NCBI RefSeq assembly: GCF_024661895.1
Contig: NZ_CP102453.1
Coordinates: forward strand, 1,674,001 to 1,738,000
From: Fundicoccus culcitae
GTDB taxonomy: Bacteria > Bacillota > Bacilli > Lactobacillales > Aerococcaceae
Direction of reading: 5' to 3'
DNA length: 64,000 bases
In this document: positions 16,602 through 25,584 of the stretch, piece after piece
Layout: the number at the start of each line of letters is the position of its first letter
Numbering within the stretch: the stretch's first letter is position 1
The notes under the pieces: model-generated
What the model was told of the DNA's origin: nothing
Seen by the model: only the letters and a program-made list of their open reading frames with translations
The model's database searches: none
Made by a program: the position numbers and the translations under genes

Positions 16602-16961
16602 CTAATACTCATAATCATAGTCATAATACTCTTCTTCCCATTCATGATAATATTCGCCACTCAGTGCCTCGTTCCGTAAAGAACTCTCATCTTTTTCGCG
16701 ATCATAGGCTTCTATTTGGCGTTCAAGTTCTGCCATTTGTATATCACTTCTTGATCTGGCTAAGTACTCATTGGCACCTTGTATGAGGGTAACACTCCGA
16801 TGATATACATTGATATCGAGCATTACCCCAATTCTCTCGTCATTATTCACCACATAAATAGGTTCATCCATCTCTTTAGACATCTCAAAAAACTTCAGGG
16901 GATCTTTTTCAATTTCGGCACTTGGCCAGTTTGCTTGATAAATCTTTATACTATTTGTCAT
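16602..16961 (-). CDS. Orphan Phd/YefM-like antitoxin paralogue with tyrosine/acidic tail
   Basis: A 119-residue protein whose first about 60 residues resemble the antitoxin encoded at 17521-17862. Both have KKAP/EKDP-[LM]KFF-x-SKE, P[IV]YV[VL]NN, [IV]GV[IM]LDI and a following tyrosine, which is the Phd/YefM DNA-binding fold. After about residue 60 it diverges into a charged helix and ends in an unusual EYYHEWEEEYYDYDYEY tail. No toxin gene follows before the terminator at 16538-16582, so it is an orphan. The start at 16961 has AAAGGAG upstream; a longer frame to 17060 lacks such a site. It may be a decoy antitoxin or a regulator. The function is inferred only. Confidence 0.65.
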   Translation of the reverse strand: MTNSIKIYQANWPSAEIEKDPLKFFEMSKEMDEPIYVVNNDERIGVMLDINVYHRSVTLIQGANEYLARSRSDIQMAELERQIEAYDREKDESSLRNEALSGEYYHEWEEEYYDYDYEY

Positions 16962-17147
16962 TAATATCACTCCTTTCGTGCTTTTAAGGTAAATATAGTA
17001 CGTTATGCTAACGCTTTCAATAGACAGCCACAAAATACCTTTCTGTCTAAAACAAGTCATTGCAACAACAGGCTTTTTGGTGCTTTCAGAAAACTGATTT
17101 ATGTTATTTTTAATGTTTTAGAATACCTTATAAACCCAAAAAGTTAA

Positions 17148-17182
17148 AACCAACTATCACAAATAATTTGTCATAGTTGGTT
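17148..17182 (-). terminator. Terminator of the toxin-antitoxin operon
   Basis: Perfect 10-bp arms AACCAACTAT (17148-17157) and ATAGTTGGTT (17173-17182), followed on the minus strand by TTTTAACTTTTT. It lies downstream of the RelE-like gene. Confidence 0.85.
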
Positions 17183-17212
17183 GATCGGGTATTACCTATT
17201 TATGCATTAATA

Positions 17213-17512
17213 TCACCTTAAGCGCTCCTTCGCTATTCTAAACACCTCATTATCTGATCGCTTTCCGACAACGATAATTTCGATAATTTCAATTCCCTTA
17301 GAACTCTCCCTAAAAATAATTCTCAGTCCTAATCGCTTTAACTTGATTTCGCGACACATAGATAAATCGACTTCCCTTTTCTCTAATCGTTTTCCAGCCG
17401 ACATGCCGCGTTCACTAATTTTTTGTAGTCCTTTATTCACTTGTATTTTCTGAGAGCCTTCGAGTTTATCATAATCTTTTTTGGCCTCTTCAAACCATTC
17501 TAATTTAAACAT
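17213..17512 (-). CDS. RelE/ParE family toxin
   Basis: Probable mRNA-interferase toxin. The product (about 99 aa from MFKLEWFEEAKKDY) has the RelE fold pattern: a first strand ending in a lysine/aspartate-rich helix, GKRLEKREVD, the CREIKLKRLGLRIIFR strands, and the end VVGKRSDNEVFRIAKERL with the conserved V[VG]GKR[DS]..V[YF] motif. It follows the Phd-like antitoxin directly. A start at 17530 (MGIIND) would overlap the antitoxin stop by 10 bp and is an alternative. Neither start has a strong ribosome-binding site, so coupling to antitoxin translation is likely. Confidence 0.85.
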   Translation of the reverse strand: MFKLEWFEEAKKDYDKLEGSQKIQVNKGLQKISERGMSAGKRLEKREVDLSMCREIKLKRLGLRIIFRESSKGIEIIEIIVVGKRSDNEVFRIAKERLR

Positions 17513-17520
17513 ATCGTTTA

Positions 17521-17862
17521 TTATTCCCATTCATCTACGATGAGATGTAATTCCTCGTCCCAATCTTTACCGACCACTTCCTCCATTGAGTATCGTTTAC
17601 CTGTATCATTATCCAAACGATATTTTGTTTTTTCTTGAAAGATAGCTTCGGCAGTATAATCAAGGATTTGATGGGCTTCTTCGATAAAAGCTGTCATTTT
17701 ATTGTATTCATCTATATCAAGGATAACGCCAACTTCTTTATTATTGTTCAAAACATATACAGGGGCTTTTGTTTCCTTAGAAATTGAAAAAAACTTCATT
17801 GGTGCTTTCTTAACCTCCGATATAGACGACAGTGATCCATGTATTTTATGTATCTTTTCCAT
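17521..17862 (-). CDS. Phd/YefM family antitoxin
   Basis: Antitoxin of the RelE-like toxin just downstream. The 113-residue protein has the DNA-binding N-terminal region (SEVKKAPMKFFSISKETKAP, VYVLNNNKEVGVILDIDEYN) and a charged C-terminal half that should wrap the toxin. It ends in VDEWE-stop. It is the first gene of a two-gene operon and should autorepress it. It shares its N-terminal half with the orphan protein at 16602-16961, which suggests a duplication at this locus. Confidence 0.85.
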   Translation of the reverse strand: MEKIHKIHGSLSSISEVKKAPMKFFSISKETKAPVYVLNNNKEVGVILDIDEYNKMTAFIEEAHQILDYTAEAIFQEKTKYRLDNDTGKRYSMEEVVGKDWDEELHLIVDEWE

Positions 17863-17994
17863 TTAAAACACCTCTGTTGTACTTTTATTCGTACTAAATA
17901 TAACACTTTTTAAAGGGCGTTGCAATTTTATTTCTCTAGAGAATAAAGTTCATTCTGCTTCACTTACTTTTCAAGTATTTTATACACAAAAAAA

Positions 17995-18030
17995 ACCGAC
18001 TACCCAAATAAATATCTGTGATAATCAGTT
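17995..18030 (-). terminator. Terminator with dispersed motif in its loop
   Basis: Read on the minus strand, AACTGATTATC pairs fully (with G-U pairs) with GGTAGTCGGTT and is followed by a run of T. The loop contains AGATATTTATTT, a copy of the motif that recurs at gene ends (AATAAATATC on +, 18007-18016). It terminates the three-gene unit ending at 18065. Confidence 0.8.
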
Positions 18031-18064
18031 TAGTTTGTTGCCTATCAACAAGTTGCTGTATGTA

Positions 18065-18685
18065 TTAATAAAAATCCGGTTTTGCTTTGTACTCAGATCC
18101 TGGCTCCCATAAGCCAATGCTTTCTTTCACATCATTCCGCTTGCCAATTATGTTATCCAAAATATATTGCGCAATAGCTTGTCGTGTTATTTGAGCCCCT
18201 AAAAAGGGTTCGCCCTTTGGACTCGCCACATAATCGTCTCTTTTTCCATTGTAAAGCCAGGTCATACGCATATAGGTATAATCTAAATCACTCGCTTCTA
18301 GCACTTCGTTACCTCGATTCCGTGCCACTGATCCGCCCATCATCCGACTATTCCAGCTGGCAAAAGGTTCAGCCACTTCCCCATAAACACTTAAGACGCC
18401 AGCTTGTAAAATCCGCTTGACCCCTGTTTTGTTCATCACATCAACAACCACCTGTGTAACAGACTTACTATCAAAATTCATATAAACAACATCTTGCCCT
18501 TTTATAGCTGGTTCTAAGTCTGACGGATTACTTGCATCACCCGAAATTTTCACCACATTTTCATAAGGCAATCTTTCTGCATTTCGACCAAACAAGGTTA
18601 TATTCAAATCCATTTGTTCTTGTAAAAGTGGCATTAGAAACCGCGGAATCTGTCCGCCAGCTCCTAAAATTAGAATGTTTTTCAT
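18065..18685 (-). CDS. NAD(P)-binding (atypical SDR, NmrA-like) protein
   Basis: Rossmann-fold protein of 206 residues with the dinucleotide-binding start ILILGAGGQIPRFL. The pattern VVYMNFDSKSVTQVVVDVMNKTGVKRILQAG matches atypical short-chain dehydrogenases of the NmrA/YwnB group. The canonical YxxxK pair is not seen, so it may be a redox sensor or a reductase of unknown substrate. It follows the hydrolase gene with a 7-bp gap and is probably cotranscribed with it. Confidence 0.8.
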   Translation of the reverse strand: MKNILILGAGGQIPRFLMPLLQEQMDLNITLFGRNAERLPYENVVKISGDASNPSDLEPAIKGQDVVYMNFDSKSVTQVVVDVMNKTGVKRILQAGVLSVYGEVAEPFASWNSRMMGGSVARNRGNEVLEASDLDYTYMRMTWLYNGKRDDYVASPKGEPFLGAQITRQAIAQYILDNIIGKRNDVKESIGLWEPGSEYKAKPDFY

Positions 18686-18692
18686 TGGTAAG

Positions 18693-19322
18693 TCACACCT
18701 TTTCTGTTTGTCCTGTTATCTCTTTGAGGAAATATGCCACATCACGCGCTTCGTCATCTGAAATTTGGTGACCCATTCCCTGATATTGTTTAATCGTAAC
18801 ATCCGTATACTTCTTCAACCATTGATTAGTATAAGAAACAAGGGACCTAGGTAAGATAAAATCATTTGGATCCTTGCCATCGAAAACTGATATTTTTTCA
18901 GTTAAGACTAGCTCATCGTTAAAATAGGCATGTGAACGATCAATAATAATCCCCGATAACATAATCATACCATCTATTAAATCTGGACGATGTCTTAGTA
19001 TCGTTGAGATTATTTCAGTACCTTGCGAAAAACCTAATAAAATGATACGTTGATACGAATTCTTTTGCTGCTGTAACCAATCAATTAGCTCTTCAGAAAC
19101 TTCAATAACTTTTTCCATTGTAAAATTTGGTGAATCAATTAAAGGAAACCAATAATGAGAATGTTGGCTAGTTGAAAATGGAGCCTGAAGGGATACGTAA
19201 GTGATATTTTCTTGGGGTAAATAAGTGACTAAGTTATCAAAATATCTTTCATTTTGGCTGTATCCATGGAACATAACTACTAAATGAGGCTTATCTTTGT
19301 CTGTGTAATAATGTTTATGCAT
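18693..19322 (-). CDS. Alpha/beta hydrolase (carboxylesterase/phospholipase-like)
   Basis: Serine hydrolase of 209 residues. It shows the oxyanion strand LVVMFHGYSQNE near the start, the nucleophile elbow GFSQG (in IILLGFSQGTEI), the acid region FDGKDPNDFI and the catalytic histidine in QGMGHQIS. This order and size fit the YpfH/phospholipase-carboxylesterase group. The start at 19322 is chosen for AAAGGGGG upstream; a frame opening at 19355 has no site. It is the middle gene of a probable operon with the reductase-like gene before it and the NmrA-like gene after it. Confidence 0.85.
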   Translation of the reverse strand: MHKHYYTDKDKPHLVVMFHGYSQNERYFDNLVTYLPQENITYVSLQAPFSTSQHSHYWFPLIDSPNFTMEKVIEVSEELIDWLQQQKNSYQRIILLGFSQGTEIISTILRHRPDLIDGMIMLSGIIIDRSHAYFNDELVLTEKISVFDGKDPNDFILPRSLVSYTNQWLKKYTDVTIKQYQGMGHQISDDEARDVAYFLKEITGQTEKV

Positions 19323-19370
19323 GCTGTGATACCCCCTTTGTTTGCGATGGTTCATTCTATAAATTTCTGA

Positions 19371-20093
19371 TTATTTTTTCACTTGGTAACGAAGCCAAAC
19401 ACTTCCATCATCGAGTACTTGGGAAGCTTCAAGATTGAATGCAACAGGTGTCGGTTTATTGTACTTTTCATTATAGGCAAATAAAGGTTGTGAATTAGCA
19501 TCCCCATCCGCGATAGGTGTAATAACTAAACTCACTTCATCCACTAAGCCCTCTGTCATGAATGACCAGTTAATTCCACCACCACCATTTACCATTAATT
19601 CCGGCATATCAAAGTATGCTTTGATTTTTTCTAAAGCAACCGCCAAATCAACCCGCTCTTCCCCTGCAATAATATAAGAGATATTTTTACGACGAAGCAT
19701 ATCTTTGAATGGGGCGCTCGTTTTCTCAGTGATAAGCTCAACTACATGCGCTTCTGTCTCAAAGTATTTAAAGGTGTTCTTCTCCCAGCCTAAGCGCCCT
19801 AATCCATCTAAGGTAAAATAGTACATAGCTGCATCATCAACCGCAATAAAATCCCCTTCGGGAACTTCGGTGACCGTCTCATCTAATTCCGGTTTTTTAT
19901 AGCCGGTAATAATAGCAGATGTTTCAGTTCCACATAACCAACCTTTATGTTGATTGTAATAAGCATTTTCGCCTAAAAACAAATTATAGTATTCTCGTTG
20001 TGATTTATGACTTTCCTCTGTTTGTAGATGAGGACCATTTATTTTCCCGTCAATAGCAATATGCATATGTGTAATGATTTTTGGTCTATTCAT
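19371..20093 (-). CDS. RibD C-terminal/dihydrofolate-reductase-fold protein
   Basis: A 240-residue protein of the RibD-C/DHFR-like family, NADPH-dependent reductases of pyrimidine or unknown substrates. Typical traits are the start PKIITHMHIAIDGKING, YIIAGEERVDLAVALEKIK, and the signature MVNGGGGINWSFMTEGLVDEVSLVITPIADG (core NGGGGINWSF). The deaminase domain of full RibD is absent and no riboflavin genes are near, so it is probably not the riboflavin enzyme. The ATG follows AAAGGAGC. First gene of a likely three-gene unit. Confidence 0.85.
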   Translation of the reverse strand: MNRPKIITHMHIAIDGKINGPHLQTEESHKSQREYYNLFLGENAYYNQHKGWLCGTETSAIITGYKKPELDETVTEVPEGDFIAVDDAAMYYFTLDGLGRLGWEKNTFKYFETEAHVVELITEKTSAPFKDMLRRKNISYIIAGEERVDLAVALEKIKAYFDMPELMVNGGGGINWSFMTEGLVDEVSLVITPIADGDANSQPLFAYNEKYNKPTPVAFNLEASQVLDDGSVWLRYQVKK

Positions 20094-20590
20094 TTTTTGC
20101 TCCTTTTCATCAATAAATAATGGTGCTCTACGCGATTCAATCTATGTCATTTTAAACCAGCTAAGTAACAAGGTTTCATTTTTACGCCTCATAAATGGAT
20201 ACGAATCCCTCTTAGATTTTCCTTTCTGCTTATATTATAGTCTTTATAGAGTTGATATTGAATCTCATAAAAGTTATTAGTGTATAAACTACTGGTTTAT
20301 ACGATGATGGTTTATGTACATTTTTAAAGTTACGACATTTGCACACGAATGTGTTAATAACGGGATATTTAAGTTTTTTATTTCTCAATCATAATTATGA
20401 AATAGATAAATTTATTGGAAGATCAATTGAGGAATTACTATTGTCTAACGAATAATTTAGGCTCTCATTAATATTCGCATCATTGAGTAAAAAACTAGCT
20501 TTAACTTATTCCTAATAGGGTCTACCATTTATATTACCTCCTTAATTTTTAGTACAAAAATAGCACCTAACCGCTTATTACGGTCAAGTG
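20094..20590. other. Intergenic stretch without a recognised gene
   Basis: About 500 bp without a supportable reading frame. It holds a perfect inverted repeat GTATAAAC-TACTG-GTTTATAC (20282-20302), possibly an operator. At 20123-20142 the bases GTGCTCTACG resemble part of the degenerate CRISPR repeat at 11710-11734 but without its hairpin. The rest looks like decayed sequence next to the prophage remnant. Confidence 0.5.
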
Positions 20591-20593
20591 CTA
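20561..20593 (-). terminator. Terminator overlapping the stop codon of a small gene
   Basis: TAGCAC (20561-20566) pairs with GTGCTA (20588-20593), with inner pairing AACCG/CGGTC, and is followed on the minus strand by TTTTTG. The 3' arm includes the stop codon of the gene at 20591-20761. Confidence 0.8.
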
Positions 20594-20761
20594 ATACAAC
20601 TTATCTTCTTCATGTTCAAATTCAATGGGCGTGTTTTTGTCTATAGCTTCTTTAATCAATGCAATCATTTTGGCTTCTGGCATGCCAGATAATTCATACA
20701 CTGGAAATGGCTCGTTAAATTCTTCCACATACCTATCAATCCATAACTTTAGTTCATCCAT
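20591..20761 (-). CDS. Small phage-type hypothetical protein
   Basis: 56-residue protein beginning MDELKLWIDRYVEEFNEPFPVYEL and ending EFEHEEDKLY. The start is chosen for AAAGGTGG upstream; a longer frame to 20836 would overlap the phage head fragment. It directly follows the remains of a phage minor head protein, where small unannotated proteins of this kind are common. No function can be assigned. Confidence 0.6.
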   Translation of the reverse strand: MDELKLWIDRYVEEFNEPFPVYELSGMPEAKMIALIKEAIDKNTPIEFEHEEDKLY

Positions 20762-20763
20762 TT

Positions 20764-21158
20764 TAACCACCACCTTTAGTAAGATTTTCCATGAGTTCCT
20801 CAAATTTATTATAACTCTCAGGAGGCCGCTTCTCAAACCTTGCCACCTCTAAAAGCAGCTGCATACATCTCAGCAACCCCCTCGTTACCTAACTTCTCGT
20901 TTCTATACTGAGCTGGCTTCTTTAGTGAATATTTATACGGTTTCCAGTAGCTTGTTTTGTGGCCAATACCTAAGTATAATTGGTTAGCCGTTGAACCACT
21001 AAAAAGTCAGATATTGATGCCTTTGAAGCAATATTATTGTCAAAGTCAGCTTTCAGCAAGTCCCTAAGTGCTATGACACGATCTGATTTAAATTCACCTA
21101 GTGCATTCTTAATATGGTCACTTACTTTTTTGAAATCGTTTCGCAAATGTTTTACCAT
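20764..21158 (-). pseudogene. Remnant of phage minor head (head morphogenesis) protein
   Basis: Three pieces of one protein lie in successive frames on the minus strand. First is a piece ending SDFLVVQRLTNYT-stop (20970-21158). Then comes GIGHKTSYWKPYKYSLKKPAQ through NEGVAEMYAAAFRGGKV-stop, and finally RFEKRPPESYNKFEELMENL to TKGGG-stop at 20764. The order (TNY..GxGH.TSYW...LGNE..AEM.AA) matches the C-terminal part of SPP1 gp7/minor-head-type proteins. At least two frameshifts and the missing N-terminal part show it is dead. It marks a decayed prophage. Confidence 0.7.
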
Positions 21159-21172
21159 GCTGTGCTTTATTA

Positions 21173-21808
21173 TTGTTACCTAACAATCCTAGCCATCGCA
21201 CAGGAAGCATTGGTGAAAAACATGCTGAGGAACGAAATTACTGGATTAATAAAGAGTTTAAACTAGCAATTAATACATTTGATAACGTAGAGTACATAAC
21301 CGCTTATAGCATACTATTTTTCACTGGCATCAAGGAAAGCGAGTTATTAGCTTTAACTATAGATAACTTTGATTTAGATAATCAGCTGCTCACAATTAAC
21401 TCGAACTGGGTTAGAAGACAAAGAAAAAACGCAACAACATCAACTAAGACCCGTTCGTCTAATCGAGTTGTTACGTTTCCTAAATTGTTAGTTCCATTAA
21501 TCAATGAATACATCAATAGCCTATATGGTTACATTCCTCATATGCGATTGTTTAGCCAACTAAATAAATACTATTTGAATGATAGACTTAACAAAGCAGT
21601 TATAAATGCTGGTGTTAAAAAAATCACTGTGCATGAATTAAGACATTCTCACGCATCCGTTTTAATTAACAACGAGATAAACATCAAAGCCTTACAGCAA
21701 AGACTAGGACATAAGAATATTGACACAACATTAAACATTTATAGTCACATGTATCCAACTAAACAAAAAGAGATTGCAAATTTATTAGATAATTTAGGAC
21801 CAAAATAG
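21173..21808 (+). pseudogene. Truncated tyrosine recombinase (integrase) with altered catalytic Arg
   Basis: Only the C-terminal catalytic domain of a phage-type integrase remains (about 200 of about 380 residues). HELRHSHAS (H-x-x-R), LGHKNIDTT and the tyrosine nucleophile in NIYSHMY are present. The first catalytic arginine, normally in TG[LM]R.SEL, is a lysine here (TGIKESELLAL). The N-terminal arm and core-binding domains are missing. It ends 52 bp from the convergent 3' end of guaA, a known integration site for islands and phages, so it is probably the relic of the integrase that used that site. Confidence 0.8.
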
Positions 21809-21860
21809 GACCGCTGAAATTATAAACGCTATTATATCAATGTTTAGGAAGGTTTTTAAC

Positions 21861-23411
21861 TTATTCCCACTCTATCGTTCCAGGTGGTTTCCCCGTGATG
21901 TCATACACCACGCGATTAACATGAGGGACTTCATTCACAATACGTGTTGAGATTTTTTGCAAGACTTCCCAGTCAATCCGTGCGAACTCACTGGTCATTC
22001 CATCAATGGAGGTTACTGCACGAATACCTACCATGTGGTCATAGGTACGACCGTCACCCATCACGCCAACACTGCGGACATTCGGTAATACTGTAAAGTA
22101 TTGCCACACATCACGTTCAAGACCGTTTTTAGCAATTTCTTCGCGTAAAATCGCATCCGATTCGCGGACGATTTCTACTTTTTCATCGGTGACTTCGCCT
22201 AAGACACGGATACCTAAACCTGGTCCAGGGAAAGGTTGGCGCCATACGATGGAATCAGGCATATTTAAAGCCGTTCCTACGGCACGTACTTCGTCTTTAA
22301 ATAAAGTATTTAATGGTTCAATCAATTCAAAGGACATATCTTCCGGTAACCCACCGACATTGTGGTGGGATTTAATCGTTTGAGCGGTTTTGGTACCTGA
22401 TTCAATGATATCCGTATATAACGTGCCTTGAGCGAGGAAATCAATCCCTTCGAGTTTGGCTGCCTCATCGTCAAACACATAAATAAATTCATTGCCGATT
22501 ATTTTACGTTTTTCTTCTGGGTCAGTGATGCCAGCTAATTTACTAAAGAAGCGGTCTTTGGCATTGACACGGATGATATTTAGTCCGAAGGTTTCAAGAG
22601 CTTCCATTACCGAGTCGCCTTCGTTTTTACGCAATAGACCGTGGTCAACGAAAATACAAATCAGTTGATCACCGATGGCTTTTTGTAATAGCACACCCAC
22701 AACGGAAGAATCGACACCTCCGGATAAACCAAGTAATACTTTACGATCACCGACTTTTTCACGGATGTTATTGATTTGGATATCAATAAAGTTGTCCATG
22801 GTCCAATCGCCCGTCATTTGGCAAATATTAAAGGCGAAGTTGCGTAACATTTGGTTGCCGTTTAAGGTATGGCGTACTTCAGGATGGAATTGGACCCCAT
22901 AAATTTGACGGTCAGTATTTTCAAAGGCAGCCACGGGGCATTGTTCGTTGCTGGCGGTGACGCTAAAGCCTTCTGGTATTTGGGTAATCAAATCACCATG
23001 GCTCATTAAAACTTGTTCTGTTTCACTCAAACCTTCAAATAGACCACTGTTCGTTTGGTTAACATGAATAGTTGCAGTCCCATATTCACGTTTGGCTGCT
23101 TTTTCTACTTTACCACCCAATAATTTGGTGGTTAACTGCATGCCATAACAAATCCCTAAAATGGGCACACCTAAATCAAAAATAGCAGGATCAACTGTAA
23201 AAGCATCATCAGCATATACACTGTGGGGACCGCCTGATAAAATAATTCCTTTAACGTTACCTAATGCTGTCAGTTCTGCAGCTGTCGTATCGTTGGGTAA
23301 CAGTTCACTAAACACGCCAAACTCGCGAATACGACGGGTAATTAATTGGTTGTACTGGCTACCAAAGTCCAGTACAATTACCTTTTCTACTTCATATAAA
23401 CTTGTTGTCAA
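21861..23411 (-). CDS. guaA: GMP synthase (glutamine-hydrolysing)
   Basis: Converts XMP to GMP using glutamine and ATP. The class I glutamine amidotransferase domain (about 1-195) shows GICYGMQL with the catalytic cysteine and FHPEV. The ATP pyrophosphatase domain has [13 protein letters not shown], and the C-terminal dimerisation domain ends [13 protein letters not shown] start at 23411 (516 aa) is preferred: it lies 8 bp after AGGAG, whereas the upstream in-frame GTG at 23420 falls inside that ribosome-binding site. Its 3' end borders the integrase relic. Confidence 0.97.
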   Translation of the reverse strand: MTTSLYEVEKVIVLDFGSQYNQLITRRIREFGVFSELLPNDTTAAELTALGNVKGIILSGGPHSVYADDAFTVDPAIFDLGVPILGICYGMQLTTKLLGGKVEKAAKREYGTATIHVNQTNSGLFEGLSETEQVLMSHGDLITQIPEGFSVTASNEQCPVAAFENTDRQIYGVQFHPEVRHTLNGNQMLRNFAFNICQMTGDWTMDNFIDIQINNIREKVGDRKVLLGLSGGVDSSVVGVLLQKAIGDQLICIFVDHGLLRKNEGDSVMEALETFGLNIIRVNAKDRFFSKLAGITDPEEKRKIIGNEFIYVFDDEAAKLEGIDFLAQGTLYTDIIESGTKTAQTIKSHHNVGGLPEDMSFELIEPLNTLFKDEVRAVGTALNMPDSIVWRQPFPGPGLGIRVLGEVTDEKVEIVRESDAILREEIAKNGLERDVWQYFTVLPNVRSVGVMGDGRTYDHMVGIRAVTSIDGMTSEFARIDWEVLQKISTRIVNEVPHVNRVVYDITGKPPGTIEWE

Positions 23412-23429
23412 GCAGGTCACTCCTTAGTA

Positions 23430-24350
23430 TTAATATTTACGAATATATATTTCATCGATAAAATGATTATCGGTTTTATGGATAATCAAATCAGCCCGTT
23501 CACGGGTTGGTAATATATATTGTAATAGATTTAAATGGTTAATGGTATACCAAACTTCGTCTCCATAATTATTACGTTCTTCTTCGGTCCAATCTCTAAA
23601 TTGATAATAATAGTTATCTGGGTCATCCGCCGCATTATCCATCAACACTTGGAAGCGTTCAAAGAACCATTGACGGATTTTTTTATAGTGAGCATCCACA
23701 TAAATAGAAAAATCAAAAAATTGGCTAACATAAATATTCTGATTTTCTGGTAATTGGAGTACGTTTATCCCTTCAATGATCACGATGTCTGGATTGTGCA
23801 TAACTTGGACTTCTCCAGGAACAATATCGTAAATTTCATGGGAATAGACAGGAAATTCCGCCGGTTCATCCGTCGTTTTTAATTGAATCATAAAATCTAA
23901 TAGACGTTGCATATCGTATGATTCTGGAAATCCTTTACGATGCAAAATCTTGCGTTTTTTAAGTTCGGCTGTGGGATATAAAAAACCATCTGTTGTCATC
24001 AGTTCAATAGTTTTATTTGGATACAACCGTTCAAGTAATTGGTGCAACACCCGGGCGGTGGTACTTTTTCCGACCGCTACACTGCCTGAAATTCCAATAA
24101 TGAACGGTACTTTATGGCGTTTTTCGCCAAAAAAGTTTTGTTTTTGTTTTTGAGATGTCATGGCTTGTTGAATTAAGAGGTCGATATAATGTAACATGGG
24201 ACCATAAATAGCACGCACATCTTCTTGAGATAAGCGGTCATTTAATGATACCAACTCGGCTAAGCGTTCGATAGGTTCAATTTCAGGTGCATCTTGATGA
24301 AATTCTTTCCATTCATCACGACTATAGCGGATAAAGGTGTTTGAATCCAT
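23430..24350 (-). CDS. coaA: Pantothenate kinase, type I
   Basis: First step of coenzyme A synthesis: phosphorylates pantothenate. The 306-residue length is typical of CoaA. Seen are the P-loop GISGSVAVGKST (about 86-97), MTTDGFLYP, RKGFPESYD and VIIEGINVLQ, which together are diagnostic for the PRK/CoaA family. It lies 19 bp upstream of guaA in the same direction and is likely cotranscribed. It is divergent from the mevalonate operon. Confidence 0.97.
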   Translation of the reverse strand: MDSNTFIRYSRDEWKEFHQDAPEIEPIERLAELVSLNDRLSQEDVRAIYGPMLHYIDLLIQQAMTSQKQKQNFFGEKRHKVPFIIGISGSVAVGKSTTARVLHQLLERLYPNKTIELMTTDGFLYPTAELKKRKILHRKGFPESYDMQRLLDFMIQLKTTDEPAEFPVYSHEIYDIVPGEVQVMHNPDIVIIEGINVLQLPENQNIYVSQFFDFSIYVDAHYKKIRQWFFERFQVLMDNAADDPDNYYYQFRDWTEEERNNYGDEVWYTINHLNLLQYILPTRERADLIIHKTDNHFIDEIYIRKY

Positions 24351-24567
24351 TCTGGTCTCCTTTGCTTCTATTTTTCGAAGGAATTCACTTATTGGTCTAT
24401 TTTAGCATATCCTTAGGATTAAATGTATATTTTATTATTTCTTTAGCCCGGTCTCAAATGTATTAAAAAATATTAAAATTATAGGATTAGTCCCCCACTT
24501 TTCCATATTAATCGGTAAAATAGGAAGGAATGAAGTCATGGAGTTTTCTGAATGGGAGGATGATTAA

Positions 24568-25569
24568 GTGGACGAGCTTGAGGAATATTTATTAGAACAG
24601 GAACCTAAAGTTGAATTAACCGCTCAACAAAATGAAGTGGTGGTTGCTGTTGGTCATGGGTATGCTCATAGCAAAATTATCTTGATGGGTGAACATGCAG
24701 TTGTTTATGATTATCCAGCCATCGCGCTTCCTTTCAATGGTGTGCAAGTCCATACGAAGGCGACATTTACTCAAGAAAAGGGTTCTACCATTGACTGTAT
24801 GTATTTCAACGGTCCGATTTCACAAGCACCTGCTTCTTTAAACAATATCGTTCGTGCCATCGAATTAAGTTTACAATCCCTCAAAATAAATATCGCTATT
24901 CATACCCAGATTGAAAGTACTATACCACAAGAGCGTGGTATGGGATCTTCGGCTGCTGTGGCTGTTTCGGTTATTCGTGCGATTTATGATTTGTTTGATC
25001 AACCATTAGATGACAATCAACTGCAATTTATTGCCAATCAAGCTGAAGTGATTGCGCATGAATCGACTAGTGGTTTGGATACGCTACTGGCTAGCAGTAA
25101 CCAGCCTTATATATATCGCAAGAGTAAGCCAGCTTTAGCTTTCGCTTTAAAATTAGAGGCTTATTTAGTTGTGGCTGATAGTGGGCAGGCGGGGCAAACC
25201 AAATTAGCGGTCCAAAAAGTCATGAAGCGTCGTCAAGAGAATCCTGAATTTAGTGAAAGTATTTTGACTGCCATTGGACAATTTGTGACGCAAGCCTTTG
25301 ATGCCATTAATGCGGGGGATGTTCAAAGTTTGGGTCGTTTAATGACTTATAACCATTATTATTTAAATCAATTAGGCGTTTCAAATGAACGCTTAGACAT
25401 TATTGTAAATGCTGCTTGGCAAGCTGGAGCGCTAGGCGCTAAATTAACGGGGGGTGGCTTAGGCGGTTGTGTCATTGCCTTAGCTGAGACTAAAGGGGAT
25501 GCGATTGCGATTGCCCATGCGATGCAAGAAGCTGGCGCCATTCAATCTTGGTATATCCCATTACATTAG
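24568..25569 (+). CDS. mvk: Mevalonate kinase
   Basis: Phosphorylates mevalonate, the first of three kinase/decarboxylase steps to isopentenyl diphosphate. GHMP-kinase features: HSKIILMGEHAVVY near residue 35-48, the ATP-binding loop PQERGMGSSAAVAV, and GAKLTGGGLGGC near the C-terminus. A GTG start follows GGGAGGA at 8 bp. The protein carries an N-terminal extension of about 25 acidic residues before the usual start of the fold. First gene of the operon mvk-mvaD-pmk-fni. Confidence 0.96.
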   Translation: MDELEEYLLEQEPKVELTAQQNEVVVAVGHGYAHSKIILMGEHAVVYDYPAIALPFNGVQVHTKATFTQEKGSTIDCMYFNGPISQAPASLNNIVRAIELSLQSLKINIAIHTQIESTIPQERGMGSSAAVAVSVIRAIYDLFDQPLDDNQLQFIANQAEVIAHESTSGLDTLLASSNQPYIYRKSKPALAFALKLEAYLVVADSGQAGQTKLAVQKVMKRRQENPEFSESILTAIGQFVTQAFDAINAGDVQSLGRLMTYNHYYLNQLGVSNERLDIIVNAAWQAGALGAKLTGGGLGGCVIALAETKGDAIAIAHAMQEAGAIQSWYIPLH

Positions 25570-25584
25570 GAGTGAAAAATATAT

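Noticed and set aside
20123..20142. GTGCTCTACGCGATTCAATC as a second degenerate CRISPR repeat
   Set aside because: It shares a 10-mer with the repeat at 11710-11734 but lacks the pairing arm and has an altered tag. No promoter, terminator or nearby target was seen.
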